Shown: piece by piece, positions 23,201 to 34,639 of the stretch | Layout: each line of letters begins with the position of its first letter | Numbering within the stretch: the stretch's first letter is position 1 | Source of the DNA: Onchocerca volvulus | Taxonomy: Eukaryota > Nematoda > Chromadorea > Rhabditida > Onchocercidae | Length of the DNA stretch: 64,000 nucleotides | NCBI GenBank assembly: GCA_000499405.2 | Contig: HG738137.1 | Coordinates: forward strand, 23,876,422-23,940,421 | Direction of reading: 5' to 3' | Notes under the pieces: generated by a model | The model's input: the letters and a program-made list of their open reading frames with translations, nothing else | Databases searched by the model: none | Told to the model about the DNA's origin: nothing | Made by a program: the position numbers and the translations under genes

Positions 23201-26200
23201 CAAAGTGAAGTCAACCAGTCGCTGATTCATTAACAGAATTACTGATTGGTTGATCTTACTTTGTTTATCTCTTAATCGGGGGAATTTTGATACAAGTTGC
23301 ATTTGAATAGGCGCATGTTTCTGCATAGAGATATCAACTTTTTTTTTTTTTCTTTTAACAGTTTTATTTATATGGACTAGCTGGACCGACCACACTCCTC
23401 GTTGCCGGACATGGCTAATAATAATAATAACAATAAAGAATATGTTATTGATCAATTTTAGGCTTTTTAAAATATTTTAACGCTTAAAAAACGACTTAAA
23501 TATTTATCATGATAAAATTGATAATATGAAGATATAACTTACTTCCGGATTATAATCATAATCACCATAAATGTAAACGCTTGAATTCATTTTTTTCTCT
23601 CTTTGACAATCACCATATGGTGCCGATAATCTTTGAACAACATGCTAAAACATTAAACATTTTGGTGCAACCATTTATTATAAATATGAAATTTCAAATT
23701 TTTCAAAAAATAACAAAATTCAATAAAAAAAGGAAAGAAATTTTCAAACTTTTATTAATCTATTAAATGCAAAAATTTTTGCCAAAAATTAAATTAAAAT
23801 GGAATATTTACAACCTTTTTTAGGCCAAATGAAGAAGCAAAACCAACAGGTGCACTATAACCAAATGTATCCGGAAATGGAAAATCCGTTGGACTATGTA
23901 CTGCTAATCGTATTCCCGCAGATTCGGATGTTGCCATATAATCGGATGTATTCACAAATAATAGTAATCGAATTCCTGTAGTAAAATAGACGATAAAAAT
24001 CACTTACGAATTCAAAAACATATTTGTCGCTGAAATCGCGAGATAAAAGAAAAAAAAAAAAATCAGTGATCCCTTTGTTTAAAATTTTACATTGCATATC
24101 TCATGTAGTTGATTGTAGAATCATTTTTGTCTATCCAGTTAATGAGCTTAAAAAAGCTGTTTCTTATCATCAGCTAACTAAAGCACAATCTTATGCGCAT
24201 CAAAGACGCATGCTTCCGAGACAACAAAGGATCTTTCTTGTCTCTACAATGTACCATGACCCCCCATACACGAAGAAGATGGGATGGGGTCCTGATTACA
24301 AAATCATTTCAACTAACAAGCTACCATCAGCTCGGTCGAGTGGACCAGCCGGTGATAAACTAATTCTTCTTCGTTACCAAACCTATCCCCCCCCCCCCCC
24401 CCCCCCCCCCCTCTCTTTTACATTATAATCTCTTCATAATATTATCGGAATTGTATTGTTAATATAATTGTTGCAATTATTGTTGCGTATGTTGATTTAT
24501 AAATTAATTATAATAAAGGTTTTATTACCCAAGTTTGAGGTTCGTTACCAAGTGAATAAACATCAAAATAGAAGAAACTGTGAGAACAGAAGAACAGAAT
24601 TCAACTTATTATTTTGTCACTATCAGAAAGAAAAGGAGCGACAAATTTTGGGGGCTGAGCCGGTGAAGCAAGACAGGAACAGAAAACAAAAAGGCAGGTA
24701 AGTTGTTTATTTGGCAAAAAAAAAAAAGAAGATAATGGAAGCTGATGGCAGTACTCCGACCAGAAGCATGAAAAGAAGGGATAGGAAGTCCATATCCTAC
24801 CTTATCAGAATGAATTTGATTAAACTTGCATCAGAAGTTAAACTGGTATTGGAGAAAGTCGAAAGTATTCGTGNNNNNNNNNNNNNNNNNNNNNNNNNNN
24901 NNNNNNNNNNNNNNNNNNNNNNNNNNNNNNNNNNNNNNNNNNNNNNNNNNNNNNNNNNNNNNNNNNNNNNNNNNNNNNNNNNNNNNNNNNNNNNNNNNNN
25001 NNNNNNNNNNNNNNNNNNNNNNNNNNNNNNNNNNNNNNNNNNNNNNNNNNNNNNNNNNNNNNNNNNNNNNNNNNNNNNNNNNNNNNNNNNNNNNNNNNNN
25101 NNNNNNNNNNNNNNNNNNNNNNNNNNNNNNNNNNNNNNNNNNNNNNNNNNNNNNNNNNNNNNNNNNNNNNNNNNNNNNNNNNNNNNNNNNNNNNNNNNNN
25201 NNNNNNNNNNNNNNNNNNNNNNNNNNNNNNNNNNNNNNNNNNNNNNNNNNNNNNNNNNNNNNNNNNNNNNNNNNNNNNNNNNNNNNNNNNNNNNNNNNNN
25301 NNNNNNNNNNNNNNNNNNNNNNNNNNNNNNNNNNNNNNNNNNNNNNNNNNNNNNNNNNNNNNNNNNNNNNNNNNNNNNNNNNNNNNNNNNNNNNNNNNNN
25401 NNNNNNNNNNNNNNNNNNNNNNNNNNNNNNNNNNNNNNNNNNNNNNNNNNNNNNNNNNNNNNNNNNNNNNNNNNNNNNNNNNNNNNNNNNNNNNNNNNNN
25501 NNNNNNNNNNNNNNNNNNNNNNNNNNNNNNNNNNNNNNNNNNNNNNNNNNNNNNNNNNNNNNNNNNNNNNNNNNNNNNNNNNNNNNNNNNNNNNNNNNNN
25601 NNNNNNNAAAACAGTATCGGAAGAAGATTTCATCGAGATTGAAAAATTATCTCATGAAAAACCGAAGGTAGTCGCAACAACGGGAGTAGAGGTTGGGAAA
25701 TAAGACATACATGATGTGCAAAGAAGCGATGTTAGTCAATCCATATGAGCGAGAAAAATCTGAAAAGGCGTTAATCCTTTTGGATTTAGGAAGTGAATGC
25801 AACCTGATAACCGAATCAATGGCCAATAAGTTAGGTCTGGTGTTGGAGAGACTCAGCAATGAAATAAGGATTACAGGAGTTGCTGGTAGCAAAAGTCACT
25901 CCGACTCAATGACAACGTTTGGAATTAGAACTACATCTGGAATTATAAAGAATGCTTAAGCATGCATAGCTAATTCGATTATCGGTAGAATAAGTTACGA
26001 ACAAACCGACACAATATTTATTATCAGAAATTAGATACATGTTTAAATATCATCAATTTAATATGATAATGTGAATTTATTTTTATTATCGATCATGTCA
26101 AGAATTTTAGAAATTAAAAGATTTATATCAATCTGTTGATGATGAAATAATATTATTACTAACCATACATTGGACCAGCTTTACTACTTGTGTGATTATT

Positions 26201-29200
26201 ATTTATATCCCAGTTGAATGTATAACAATTCCCAAATTCCGGATCAACATGTAGTTTGAAGTCAGCATCTGTAACATCACTTTTACTTGTCCAGTTTTCT
26301 TGATTTCTTTTGACGACAAATAAATATACTTATTTGTACTTTCTAGTTTTTCAAAACATTTATCATCGATAACATCATTTCTGTTTGGTATTTTCAATTT
26401 AAGAAAAAAAAAAAAAAAAAAGAAACATAGGAACTTATTATTTTAACATTTTAAGGATTTTTTTTTTTTCATTTCTATAAATTTCAAAAATTTCGGTAAA
26501 ATTAAAAATGAATGATACCGATATCGCATTCTTTTCCATTGAATGAACACATTTCAATGAATTCTCGTTTAGAGTGAGATAGAGCAATTCGTTGAACTTC
26601 CGACAAGGCGCTCATCGTGAAAATCAAATTTTCCTTGGCACGTGTCAACATTGCTACACCATCCGTCATGCCCTGTAATTAAAATGCTATGAGATTTTAG
26701 ATTTAAAGAAGAAAAAAAAGGTGCAAAATCTATTTGCAAGAATTTGATTAATTACATCCAAAAACGCATTTTATACTTCTCAAAAAAAAAAAAAAAAAAA
26801 TGTTAAATTCCATATACTGTCTATCACTATTACATGAAGATGTTTCCTACAGCTAACTAGAACATTTTATTCTTGAGATTTCAGGTAAGCCAAGATATGA
26901 ATCATTATGTGACAATGCTATTGAACAAGTCAAATTAAGAATGATAGTTTTAAGATAGTGATATCAGAGTTCTTGCATGTAATATCAGAATTCTAGTATA
27001 GTGATAGCAGTTTATAATGAGACTCTAAAAATAGACTTTATGACAATTATCAATATTATGTATTAATAAAATTATACGTCTCATTATTATTTTAGAATCC
27101 GGATAATCTTTGATTTAGATGACAATCCAGATAATCTTTGGTCTAAGAAACCCAATCTGGACCATGAATAACTAGTCCAGATAATCATTAATAAATTGAA
27201 AAAGTGGAAAATCTTACCGAAAAACCCATTGCTTTTACAGTTTCTGGTGCAGTAACACGTGCTGATTGTTTTGTTGTTGTTGTTGTTGTTGGCTTTTCGG
27301 TTGTTGTTGTTGTTGTTGTTGTTGACGGGAATAATGTCATCATCCATAATTGCCTCACGTTGTTTAGCGTTCGAAGACAATGCCGTTTCTTGAGGAGAAT
27401 CAAGGGCTAATATATAACTAATGATGTTTGCAAAATATTCATAAAAAATTCTATTAAAATATTTCGATAAGTACGAGTGAATTCTTTTTTTTTTTTTTTT
27501 TTTTCATTAACCTAAACAGTCTTCTTTTATGTATTAATTTACCTCAGAAAAGTAATCGGTCCGTCTTTAACTTTTAAACTTTAGTTCTTAAAAAAAAATT
27601 TTTTTCTTATAAAACTTATATTTTAGCCGTATATAAAATTTTTTGTTTGGCCGTGTGAAATTCATTTGTTCGGCTTTTCTTTTTTCTTCAGTGTTCTAAT
27701 CGATAGATTTTAGTTACACTTCATATCCAGCAAGCGTCAGATCGAAGTTTGTAAAAGTGAATTACTTGTTCAAATTTTCTGCATTGACCAGAAAAGAAAA
27801 AAAAAAAAAGTCATAGTCATTCGTTACTTTGTTTTCCGAAAAAACTGCGTTACTTTCTTATTTGAATTCAATATTACTGTTTGTTAACGATTATTGTGAT
27901 TAATCATACAGCAAGAAAATTTTAATTTTACCCAAAATAGAATCTTGAATTTTATTTTAAAAATTTCTAGAATATCCAATAAAATAATAGCTCCCTGGTT
28001 GGTGATTTATTTTTCTGAAGGATTTCATAAATGTTTCATTTTTGGTTTTTTTCATTTCAGATAGAAATGCTTTTAATCCAGAAAAGATTAAACATTAATT
28101 CTGAAAGCTTTTCTTAGGCATTTTGGGAGATAAAGGAAGTTCTTGGCTAGAAACTTCTATTTCCTGGTTTTGATGTTTTTTCATGTAATCAATTATTCTA
28201 TTTTCAGTTATTCATTGCTCGGTCAAATCATTATTTCAATATTCAAGAAACTTGAAATATCACTGAGCTTTAACAATAATACCAAATACTTTTTCTTTTT
28301 ATATCTTCCCCTATTCTTTTCAAAAAGATAAGAAAAAAGTTTTTTTTTTGGTTATTTATTTTTCTTTTTAAACTACATTATATTTATCTTTTGATTCTAA
28401 CTCATAATTTAAATTTTTAATTCTCACATATGTTTCCAAGTATATTCTCTGAATATTTGAAATAATAATGCAAAATAATAATTAATTTCCTGATTATTTG
28501 AAATGATTCTGTAACAATTGCATTCCCCGAATATTTAGAATAATATTACAATGTAACAGTTATATTAGCTGAATATTTAAAATGATATTATAATGCAGTA
28601 ATTATAGTTCTTGAATATTTTAAGTGATATATTAATATTATAATTACATTCCATGAATATTTGAAGTGATATTGGAATTTACGATGAATCTTTCATCTTT
28701 TCATTATTGCAAATCTTTTTACAAATAATTTTTAAATAATTCTTTTTTAACAATAAATTAAAGTTTTATTTTATAGCATTACTGCTAATTTCTCTTATTC
28801 ATTTCAAAATGTGTACTAATGCCAATATCTTTTAGGAAAGATGATAATCCATTAAAATAATTGCAGAACATAAGAAATAGATTTTAATTATATGAGAAAA
28901 ATTGATCATCAGAAATTGAAGATAGTAACTGATAATAAAAGGAAAAGTTGAATATTATGGAAGAGAAAAATCTTGTCAAAAGAAAGTTTTTTTTTTTGTA
29001 TAAAAAAATTAGTTTTCATATTGTTAGTACACCAAAAATGCCTTTTCTGGAAAATAGAACATCAAAAAGAAATTGGATGGAATTTAATTTTTTTCGCTGT
29101 TATTTCGGAATTTGTTTCCGGAAATTGAGCAATATTAAAAATTTTTACAAATAAATTATCAATATATTCTTAAAATTAAAATGGGAAGATAATTAACGAT

Positions 29201-32200
29201 TCGAGGATAATTCCTTAACATATTTATACGATTTACCCAAATTTTCTTTCCAGTAAAATTCAAAAAATGATTCTTTCTCGAGAATTCACTAAAAAGTTTA
29301 GTGATCTTGCTTTATTCTTGAATTTGGTAAAATAAATCATTATTCAATAGAAGGGTTAGTAGTCGTTGTTTTTAGGATATAATGCTTATTACTCGATATT
29401 ATCATTCAAGAGTAAAAGGCGTATTTGATATAATTTAGTCAATTAGGTGTTAAAAAACCTATAAAACTTTCCAACCTAATTACATTAAGGTAGAATATCC
29501 AATGACAATTAGATCATTTAATTTGAATTTGAAGCATGCAAATTTTGCAAAAAATAATCAAGTAAATATTCAAAAAGCAAAACTTACTGAATCAGTAGTA
29601 CGATTCCGACACAAACAAGGCCAATTAGCAGCTACAATCAATTGATCTTCTTTTGGCTCACAAAAACCATCCTCAAAACATGTATTGCATTCCTCTTCAT
29701 GCCATATTCTAAACTAATATTACATTTAATTTGATTGATAATTATTGGAAAACTAATAAAAATTTTAAGAAAGAAATCTAAGCGACTCAAAGTATTGATA
29801 CAAATTAATTGGTAATTGAAGTAATTAAAATAATTTCCTGTTAATTATATTCTTTATCATGATAATTCGGATATGTATATATACATGATAATTAAATAGT
29901 GCTAATTTCAAACAATTTTACATATTTTAATTAATTAATAATTAATTTAAGAAACACTGACGATATATTGAAACATGGCCAAGCAATATTCATTTCATTA
30001 TCATAAGTACAAATACATCGAGCATTATCAGATGATGGCTTTGATTCGAACCGGATACATTCCATATCCGGTTTACCGATACATTTGCAGTGTGCTTCAA
30101 TTGGTTCATATCGCTTTATCTCTGCCTCAATATTCAATCATAAATGATTAAATTGATTTAAAAAATTGATTGAAAATTGGAATTAAAATTAGAACTGAAT
30201 TGAAACTTTCTGAATTCCAATATTATAACTAACATTAATACATGAATCACACTATTGCTAATCATTTGATTAAATCAATAACTTAAAAAAATGATACAAA
30301 CTATTAAATATAATACTTGATATTAAATATATACAGTATTTATTACGTTATAGGAATAAAAATGAATAATAGTAAATATTCAAAAACGATATACATTTCG
30401 CAGCAATTAATTAGCATCAAATGATTCAAATCAAAAAAAAAATTAATTAAAGTTTTTTAATTATAGCGAATTTATTTGAAGCTATCGAAAGATTTAAATA
30501 TTTTATGATATATTTCGCACAAAACTAATAAGAAACTGCACAAAATATTTGCGGATTTTCACTTAAAGATAAAATGATTAATAAAGATTGAAATCTTTCC
30601 TATTCAAAATTTTGTTTGTTCGAAAAATTTACGAAATTTGAAATTTAAATAACAAAAAATTTGCATTTAAATTGCTTACCATCCGTTTATTCCTTGGTAT
30701 TCTCGTAGTTGCATCATTTATATCTTCAATAGTTTTAAACTTATCATTAATAGGATTTGTAGCCATCGAAAGAAATGTTGAAACATTAATAATATCAGTA
30801 TTGCTAGTAGTAGTAATATTATCAGTGATAACATCACTTTCATTTATATTAATTATTTCATGTTCAATGATATGATTATTGTCAAATAAATCCTTCATAA
30901 GATGTCGTCGTTGCAGTCGTCGTTGTACATTTCCCAAATCATTTATCATTTCGTTATCAAATAAATGCAACAAATGTTCCTTTTGAATATTGGAATGTTG
31001 TTTACGAGTGATACCAATTGGTAATTGTTGTTGTTTTTTGCGATTTTTACGAAAAGATTTCGCATTTTCATAAACATCCATCTATAATTGCTCAAAAATT
31101 TTTCAAAATTTTAAGCCAAGAAATGAAGCAAAAAACGACTTTTAGAAATAGATATTTTTAATTTGTGTAGTAGATAAGATTATTTATGAAATCAAAGATA
31201 AGTTCTACAGATCAATTAAGTTTGTTTTATTTCTTTTTATAAAGGAAATTATTTCAGGATGGTAATTGATCAAAATATCAATTTAACTCTTTAAGTTCAT
31301 ATAAAAATTTTATATAAAGTATTATTTAAAATTATAATTTACAATAAAAATTCATATTTCTTATAAGGAAAGTAATAATTATTGTAAGGGAAAGAATAAT
31401 TTCTATCTATAACTAATTTACTATTCACTTAACGTCGTTGCATGAATTATTTTTATTTGTATTTTTATTTGACGACTAAAAAATCGCTTTGATATATTGA
31501 GCTAAAAATAAACAATAATATTAATTAGTTCGGAATTTTAATCCAATACATTTGAAAATGTGTAAATGACATATTTAATCATGATAAAGTTATTATCGCT
31601 AAAAAATCTTAGTTATTAAACAAATAAGATCTTTTTTAAAGAAAAATCAAATATAATTGAAATGAAATATTAGCAGTTCTTTATTCAGAAAAGTTAATTA
31701 TTTCTTTAAACTTCTGGCAATATGCAAAAATTTAACCACAAATCAAATAAAATAATCTTCAAATCAAAAATTAAAAAAAAAATTGGAAGTTTAGCACATT
31801 AATTTTAATGTGAAATATTTCAAGCAAGAAAGATTGGCAAAATAAAAAAGCTCGATAATCATTTTTCTAATTTGAAATTTATATTTTGCTTTTTTTCTTC
31901 GGTAAAATTTTTTTTGAGAAATTTTTATTAGTTTATTATTTGCAGTTTTATTGACTGCTTAAAATTTTAATCATTTGAAGTAATCAATAAGGAACTAACC
32001 GTATCTTTAACAGATGGTACTGATTGGACTAAACCTTTTTTATAAGGATTCAAATTACAAAATGTTACCGCAGGAAATTGAACATAATCAAATTTAAGCT
32101 GAAATCAAAATTTTTACAAAAAAAAAAAAAAAAACTTTTAGCTGTTTGTTCATATTTTCTACTATTTTTTTATTTTAGAAAAAAGTAAGATAAGTATCAA

Positions 32201-34639
32201 CGTATGATGAAATATTTCACTTACCTCAATACCTGTAATTTTCTCATAACGATTAAATTTCATTACTAATTGATATGCTTGTACAATAAGTATAATAAAA
32301 CATAGAACAATTCCAAATAACCATAAACGAGCGGTATGAGTATTTCGAGCGATAAATATTCGTCGTACACCGTGTGCTGTGGTATTTTCCGAGAAATTAC
32401 GAATTTTTTTAATAACCAAATGATTATTTCCATTAATCTTGGTATTCGATTGATAATGATATGGTATTGCATGATTATCATAGCATGATTGATAACATAA
32501 TTCATCAAGCGATGACTTATATTTCAATGGTAATTTTGTCGATTGGATATATTTCATATAATTATTCGAATAATCGTTTCGGGATTTTGATGATTTCATA
32601 TAATCGCTGTAAAATTATCTAATTATTACGAAAATAAGAATATAATTAGAAGTTTTTTTTTGTTTTTGTTTTTAAAGAAAAGCAAGATTTCAATTAATTT
32701 TATTTTTCTAATTAAATGAATAGAGATTTTCTTTTTTCTTCTTTTTTTTTTTTCATCAAAAGCTGAGAAGAAAAAAGTGAGGAAAAAAAAAATTAAAAAA
32801 ACTGAAATAGATTTCAATGGCCTTCTTTCACAAATGCCACACTTGAAATGGTTGTAGCTATGAAGCATTGAAACATGAAATGCGACTTAATCCCTAAAAT
32901 CCTATCACTGCAACAATCGATAAAATCTAATAGTTTAAAATTAGCAAATGGAGAAATATCTTTTTGTAGAAAATAAATTTGAAAGGAAAAATTTCGCAAA
33001 GAAAAAAATTTTTTTCTTTCTTTGAAAAAAACAACGAAACTAAATTAATGCATTATATTTTATCTATAAAAATGAGTAATATTTGAATTAAGATATTAAT
33101 TTGTGTTTTATTTGTAATAAATGAATTTTTTTTTCAAAAAATGATATAACACTTGATATATATGATACGAGAAAAAAATAGATATAAATATGATAATATA
33201 AAAGAAATTTAAATACATGGTATTAGAAAAAAATGCTATATTTTTTCTTATGAATAAAATAATTTTGCTTTCATGAAATAGAAATTTCATACTAAATCTT
33301 ATATATCTATAATTTTTTTTATGCATACGAAAAAACATAATTTTTATAGAAATATCTGTTAATTTCAGGAACTTAAATAAAATTTTTATTTAAAAACCTT
33401 AAAATTAAAAAAATTTCAAATTTAAAAATGAAAAACTTTAGTGCCAATTCATTCATTGTAATTTTATTTGTTAAATTTAATTATAATTTCCTGCTGTAAT
33501 AGTTTGAGACACAATAATAAAACAAATTTTAGTATTAGAAGAATAAATTTCAAAAATTAATTATAACTTCCAAAATTATGATTAAGTAAAAGACAACTAC
33601 ACTTATAATTTATAATTAAAAAAGTTTAATTTCCTGTATTTTTATAACTTTCCATTTCTGGCATGATTTCGAAAAATCGAAAAATAAAGGAAAAATTAGG
33701 AATTTAAAATTCATGATTTGCACCCATATTATCACTAAATAAATAAAAACTCAAATTTCAAAAAAGTGCCAAAGAACAAAGTGTCCATAAAAATTTGCTT
33801 ATTAAAATTTTGGTCTAATAGAATTAATAATTTTTTCAGTTATAATTGTAAGTAAAGTTGGAATGAAAAGATTTTCATCAAATTTTTCATTAAACTTTTT
33901 TTTTTTTAATTTTGAATTTTTCAATTTGATTTTTTTAGATGAGATTTTTTTTTTAATTTTTAAACGAATAAATATTTGTATATATGCAATAGCCAGTAAA
34001 ATAATTCTGGATACAATTTCTTAGAATATATGGAAAATATATTCACATCAACTTAATAAATTTCATTTCCATATTATTTATACGGATTGATAAGTATCTA
34101 AAATCCAGGAAAATGTCTACGATAAAGTATCTTATACATATCCATGATATTGATCACTACGATATCATGCGAATTTCCGGTTGAAAGAATTTGCTTAATT
34201 TCATTCGCTAACTTTAATTGTTTCATATTGCATCAGGAGCTATTCTTCATGAACAATGCAAAGAAGAAAAGAAATTGTAATTTTTATTGGAAAAAAAATT
34301 TATTTTATTTTAAAAATTGTGGAATTTTTACAAAACAGATGGTTGAAAGTTGTGATCGAAAGAGCAATTTAAAATACGCAAAAAGAAAAAGAAAAAAAAA
34401 AATACTGTGAATGAACAACTTACTAACCATTCTTGATGATCATTATTATCATTAGTTGTTGGATCAGTTGCTGGATAAACCTGAGATGATGATCTTGAAT
34501 GTGATTGAGCATGACTGGATCGTGATGATGCTGTCATGAAGAGAGCATCAGATGCTTGTTGATGTCGCATTCGTGACATCTGATATTGATGGTGATGATG
34601 ATGCTTCATTGAAAATGAAGTAGAATTTAATGTTGACAT
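20223..34639 (-). CDS. DEG/ENaC degenerin cation channel (MEC-4/MEC-10/UNC-8/DEL-1 type), about 924-928 aa
   Basis: Exons: 34428-34639, 32225-32606, 32000-32098, 30680-31081, 29962-30125, 29588-29708, 27218-27406, 26519-26672, 26164-26268, 23815-23975, 23543-23644, 22692-22806, 22453-22601, optional 21891-21902, 21370-21498, 20988-21036, 20223-20464. All phases close. The N-terminus is His/Ser-rich. [12 protein letters not shown] (144-155) holds the conserved His-Gly gating motif; TM1 is about 164-184. Then come [13 protein letters not shown], a 134-residue basic exon, ECIRFESKP, a Thr-rich linker, [41 protein letters not shown] and [10 protein letters not shown]2 follows [14 protein letters not shown], with the GFS filter at 849-851. 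Ala830 sits at the degenerin position, a small residue as expected of a wild-type channel. Members form sodium channels for touch, proprioception or motor control. Which paralogue this is, I cannot say; extra 5' exons are possible. Confidence 0.92.
21891..21902 (-). other. Candidate 12-nt in-frame microexon of the degenerin gene
   Basis: On the minus strand TTCCAG precedes CTACGACAAACG, which is followed by GTAAAC, so both splice sites look usable. The insert is exactly four codons (LRQT) and would join two phase-0 ends, between WPSGASD (exon ending 22453) and LGNCDPN (exon starting 21498). From memory, MEC-4 and MEC-10 run SGASD directly into LGDCD, so inclusion would add four residues just before the pre-TM2 helix. 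Small size makes chance occurrence quite possible. Confidence 0.35.
23085..23345. repeat. Composite direct and inverted repeat inside a degenerin intron
   Basis: A segment at about 23160-23225 (GGATAAACATGTTTACTGCC then GCTCCGATTAACAGACAAAC) repeats the LTR core seen at 6000 and 18720. An inverted copy lies at about 23240-23282 (GATTGGTTGATCTTACTTTG, then TTATCTCTTAATCGG). Around them the direct pair CGTTGCATTCGAATAAG (23091) and AGTTGCATTTGAATAGGC (about 23295), each followed by an ATGTTT...ATAGA stretch, forms an outer duplication. This suggests a non-autonomous element or folded LTR piece. Confidence 0.5.
24387..24411. repeat. Poly-C tract (25 bases)
   Basis: An uninterrupted run of C, flanked by ACCTAT and TCTCTTTT, in a genome where long homopolymers are otherwise A or T. 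It falls in the LTR-like part of the retroelement fragment. Confidence 0.9.
24735..24873 (+). pseudogene. Retroelement gag N-terminus, cut by the assembly gap
   Basis: The frame from the Met at 24735 encodes a basic, polar N-terminus ([18 protein letters not shown], then [20 protein letters not shown]) before running into the N block. It follows the putative primer-binding site by about 70 bases, the position expected for gag. Only 46 residues are readable, so whether the gag was intact cannot be judged. Confidence 0.5.
24874..25607. other. Assembly gap (734 N)
   Basis: All positions are N. The gap lies inside the retroelement fragment, consistent with a collapsed or unresolved repeat. Open frames crossing it are not evidence of a protein. 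Confidence 1.
25608..26012 (+). pseudogene. Retroelement aspartic protease segment (DUF1758-like), broken
   Basis: A frame ending at the TAA at 25701-25703 (acidic, [15 protein letters not shown]) is replaced by an overlapping frame through 25959. That frame carries [15 protein letters not shown] and then [19 protein letters not shown], the layout of BEL/Pao retropepsins whose active site is D-[ST]-G-S. Here the residue is Leu (DLGS), which may be inactivating. After a TAA, similarity continues briefly as [13 protein letters not shown] to about 26010. The frame change, active-site difference and stop mark it as non-functional. Confidence 0.6.
27218..27406 (-). other. Degenerin exon with (CAA)n/poly-Thr tract, open in two frames
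   Basis: The exon is 63 codons, phase 0 at both ends, bounded by TATATTAG and GTAAGA. The in-phase translation passes through a run of Thr codons, EKP, a second Thr run and [18 protein letters not shown], then joins [16 protein letters not shown] of the next exon. An alternative frame is also open; its 5' half ([20 protein letters not shown]) reads more like soluble protein than the in-phase [20 protein letters not shown]. The repeat is ACA/ACC triplets at about 27268-27323. The in-phase frame is favoured by splice continuity. Confidence 0.6.
28451..28692. repeat. Minisatellite, about 42 bp unit, six copies
   Basis: The box GAATATTT (once GATTATTT) recurs at 28451, 28492, 28529, 28571, 28613 and 28655, that is at spacings of 41, 37, 42, 42 and 42. 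Between boxes lie related AT-rich segments of the type AAATGATATTATAATGCAGT. It lies within a degenerin intron. Confidence 0.75.

Larger units (their letters stand above)
24240..26015 (+). mobile_element. BEL/Pao-type retrotransposon 5' fragment inserted in a degenerin intron
   Basis: The fragment lies wholly in intron 23976-26163 of the degenerin and runs opposite to that gene. In order: an LTR-like zone containing a long poly-C tract; a likely primer-binding site TTTTGGGGGCTGAGCCGG at 24646-24663; a gag start ([18 protein letters not shown], Met at 24735); a 734-base assembly gap; then an aspartic-protease segment. No reverse transcriptase or integrase follows before intron sequence resumes, so the copy is 3'-truncated. 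The 5' limit is uncertain, and the protein class is inferred from protease and gag resemblance. Confidence 0.65.

Noticed and set aside
24024..24428. 134-codon plus-strand frame ending in poly-Pro
   Set aside because: The poly-Pro is the poly-C tract, and the rest lies in the LTR-like zone with no domain.
24711..25703. 330-codon plus-strand frame, and minus-strand frames over the same bases
   Set aside because: Mostly made of N from the assembly gap; only the short gag start and a piece before the protease are real sequence.
27204..27410. Plus-strand poly-Val frame
   Set aside because: Antisense reading of the Thr-repeat exon of the degenerin.
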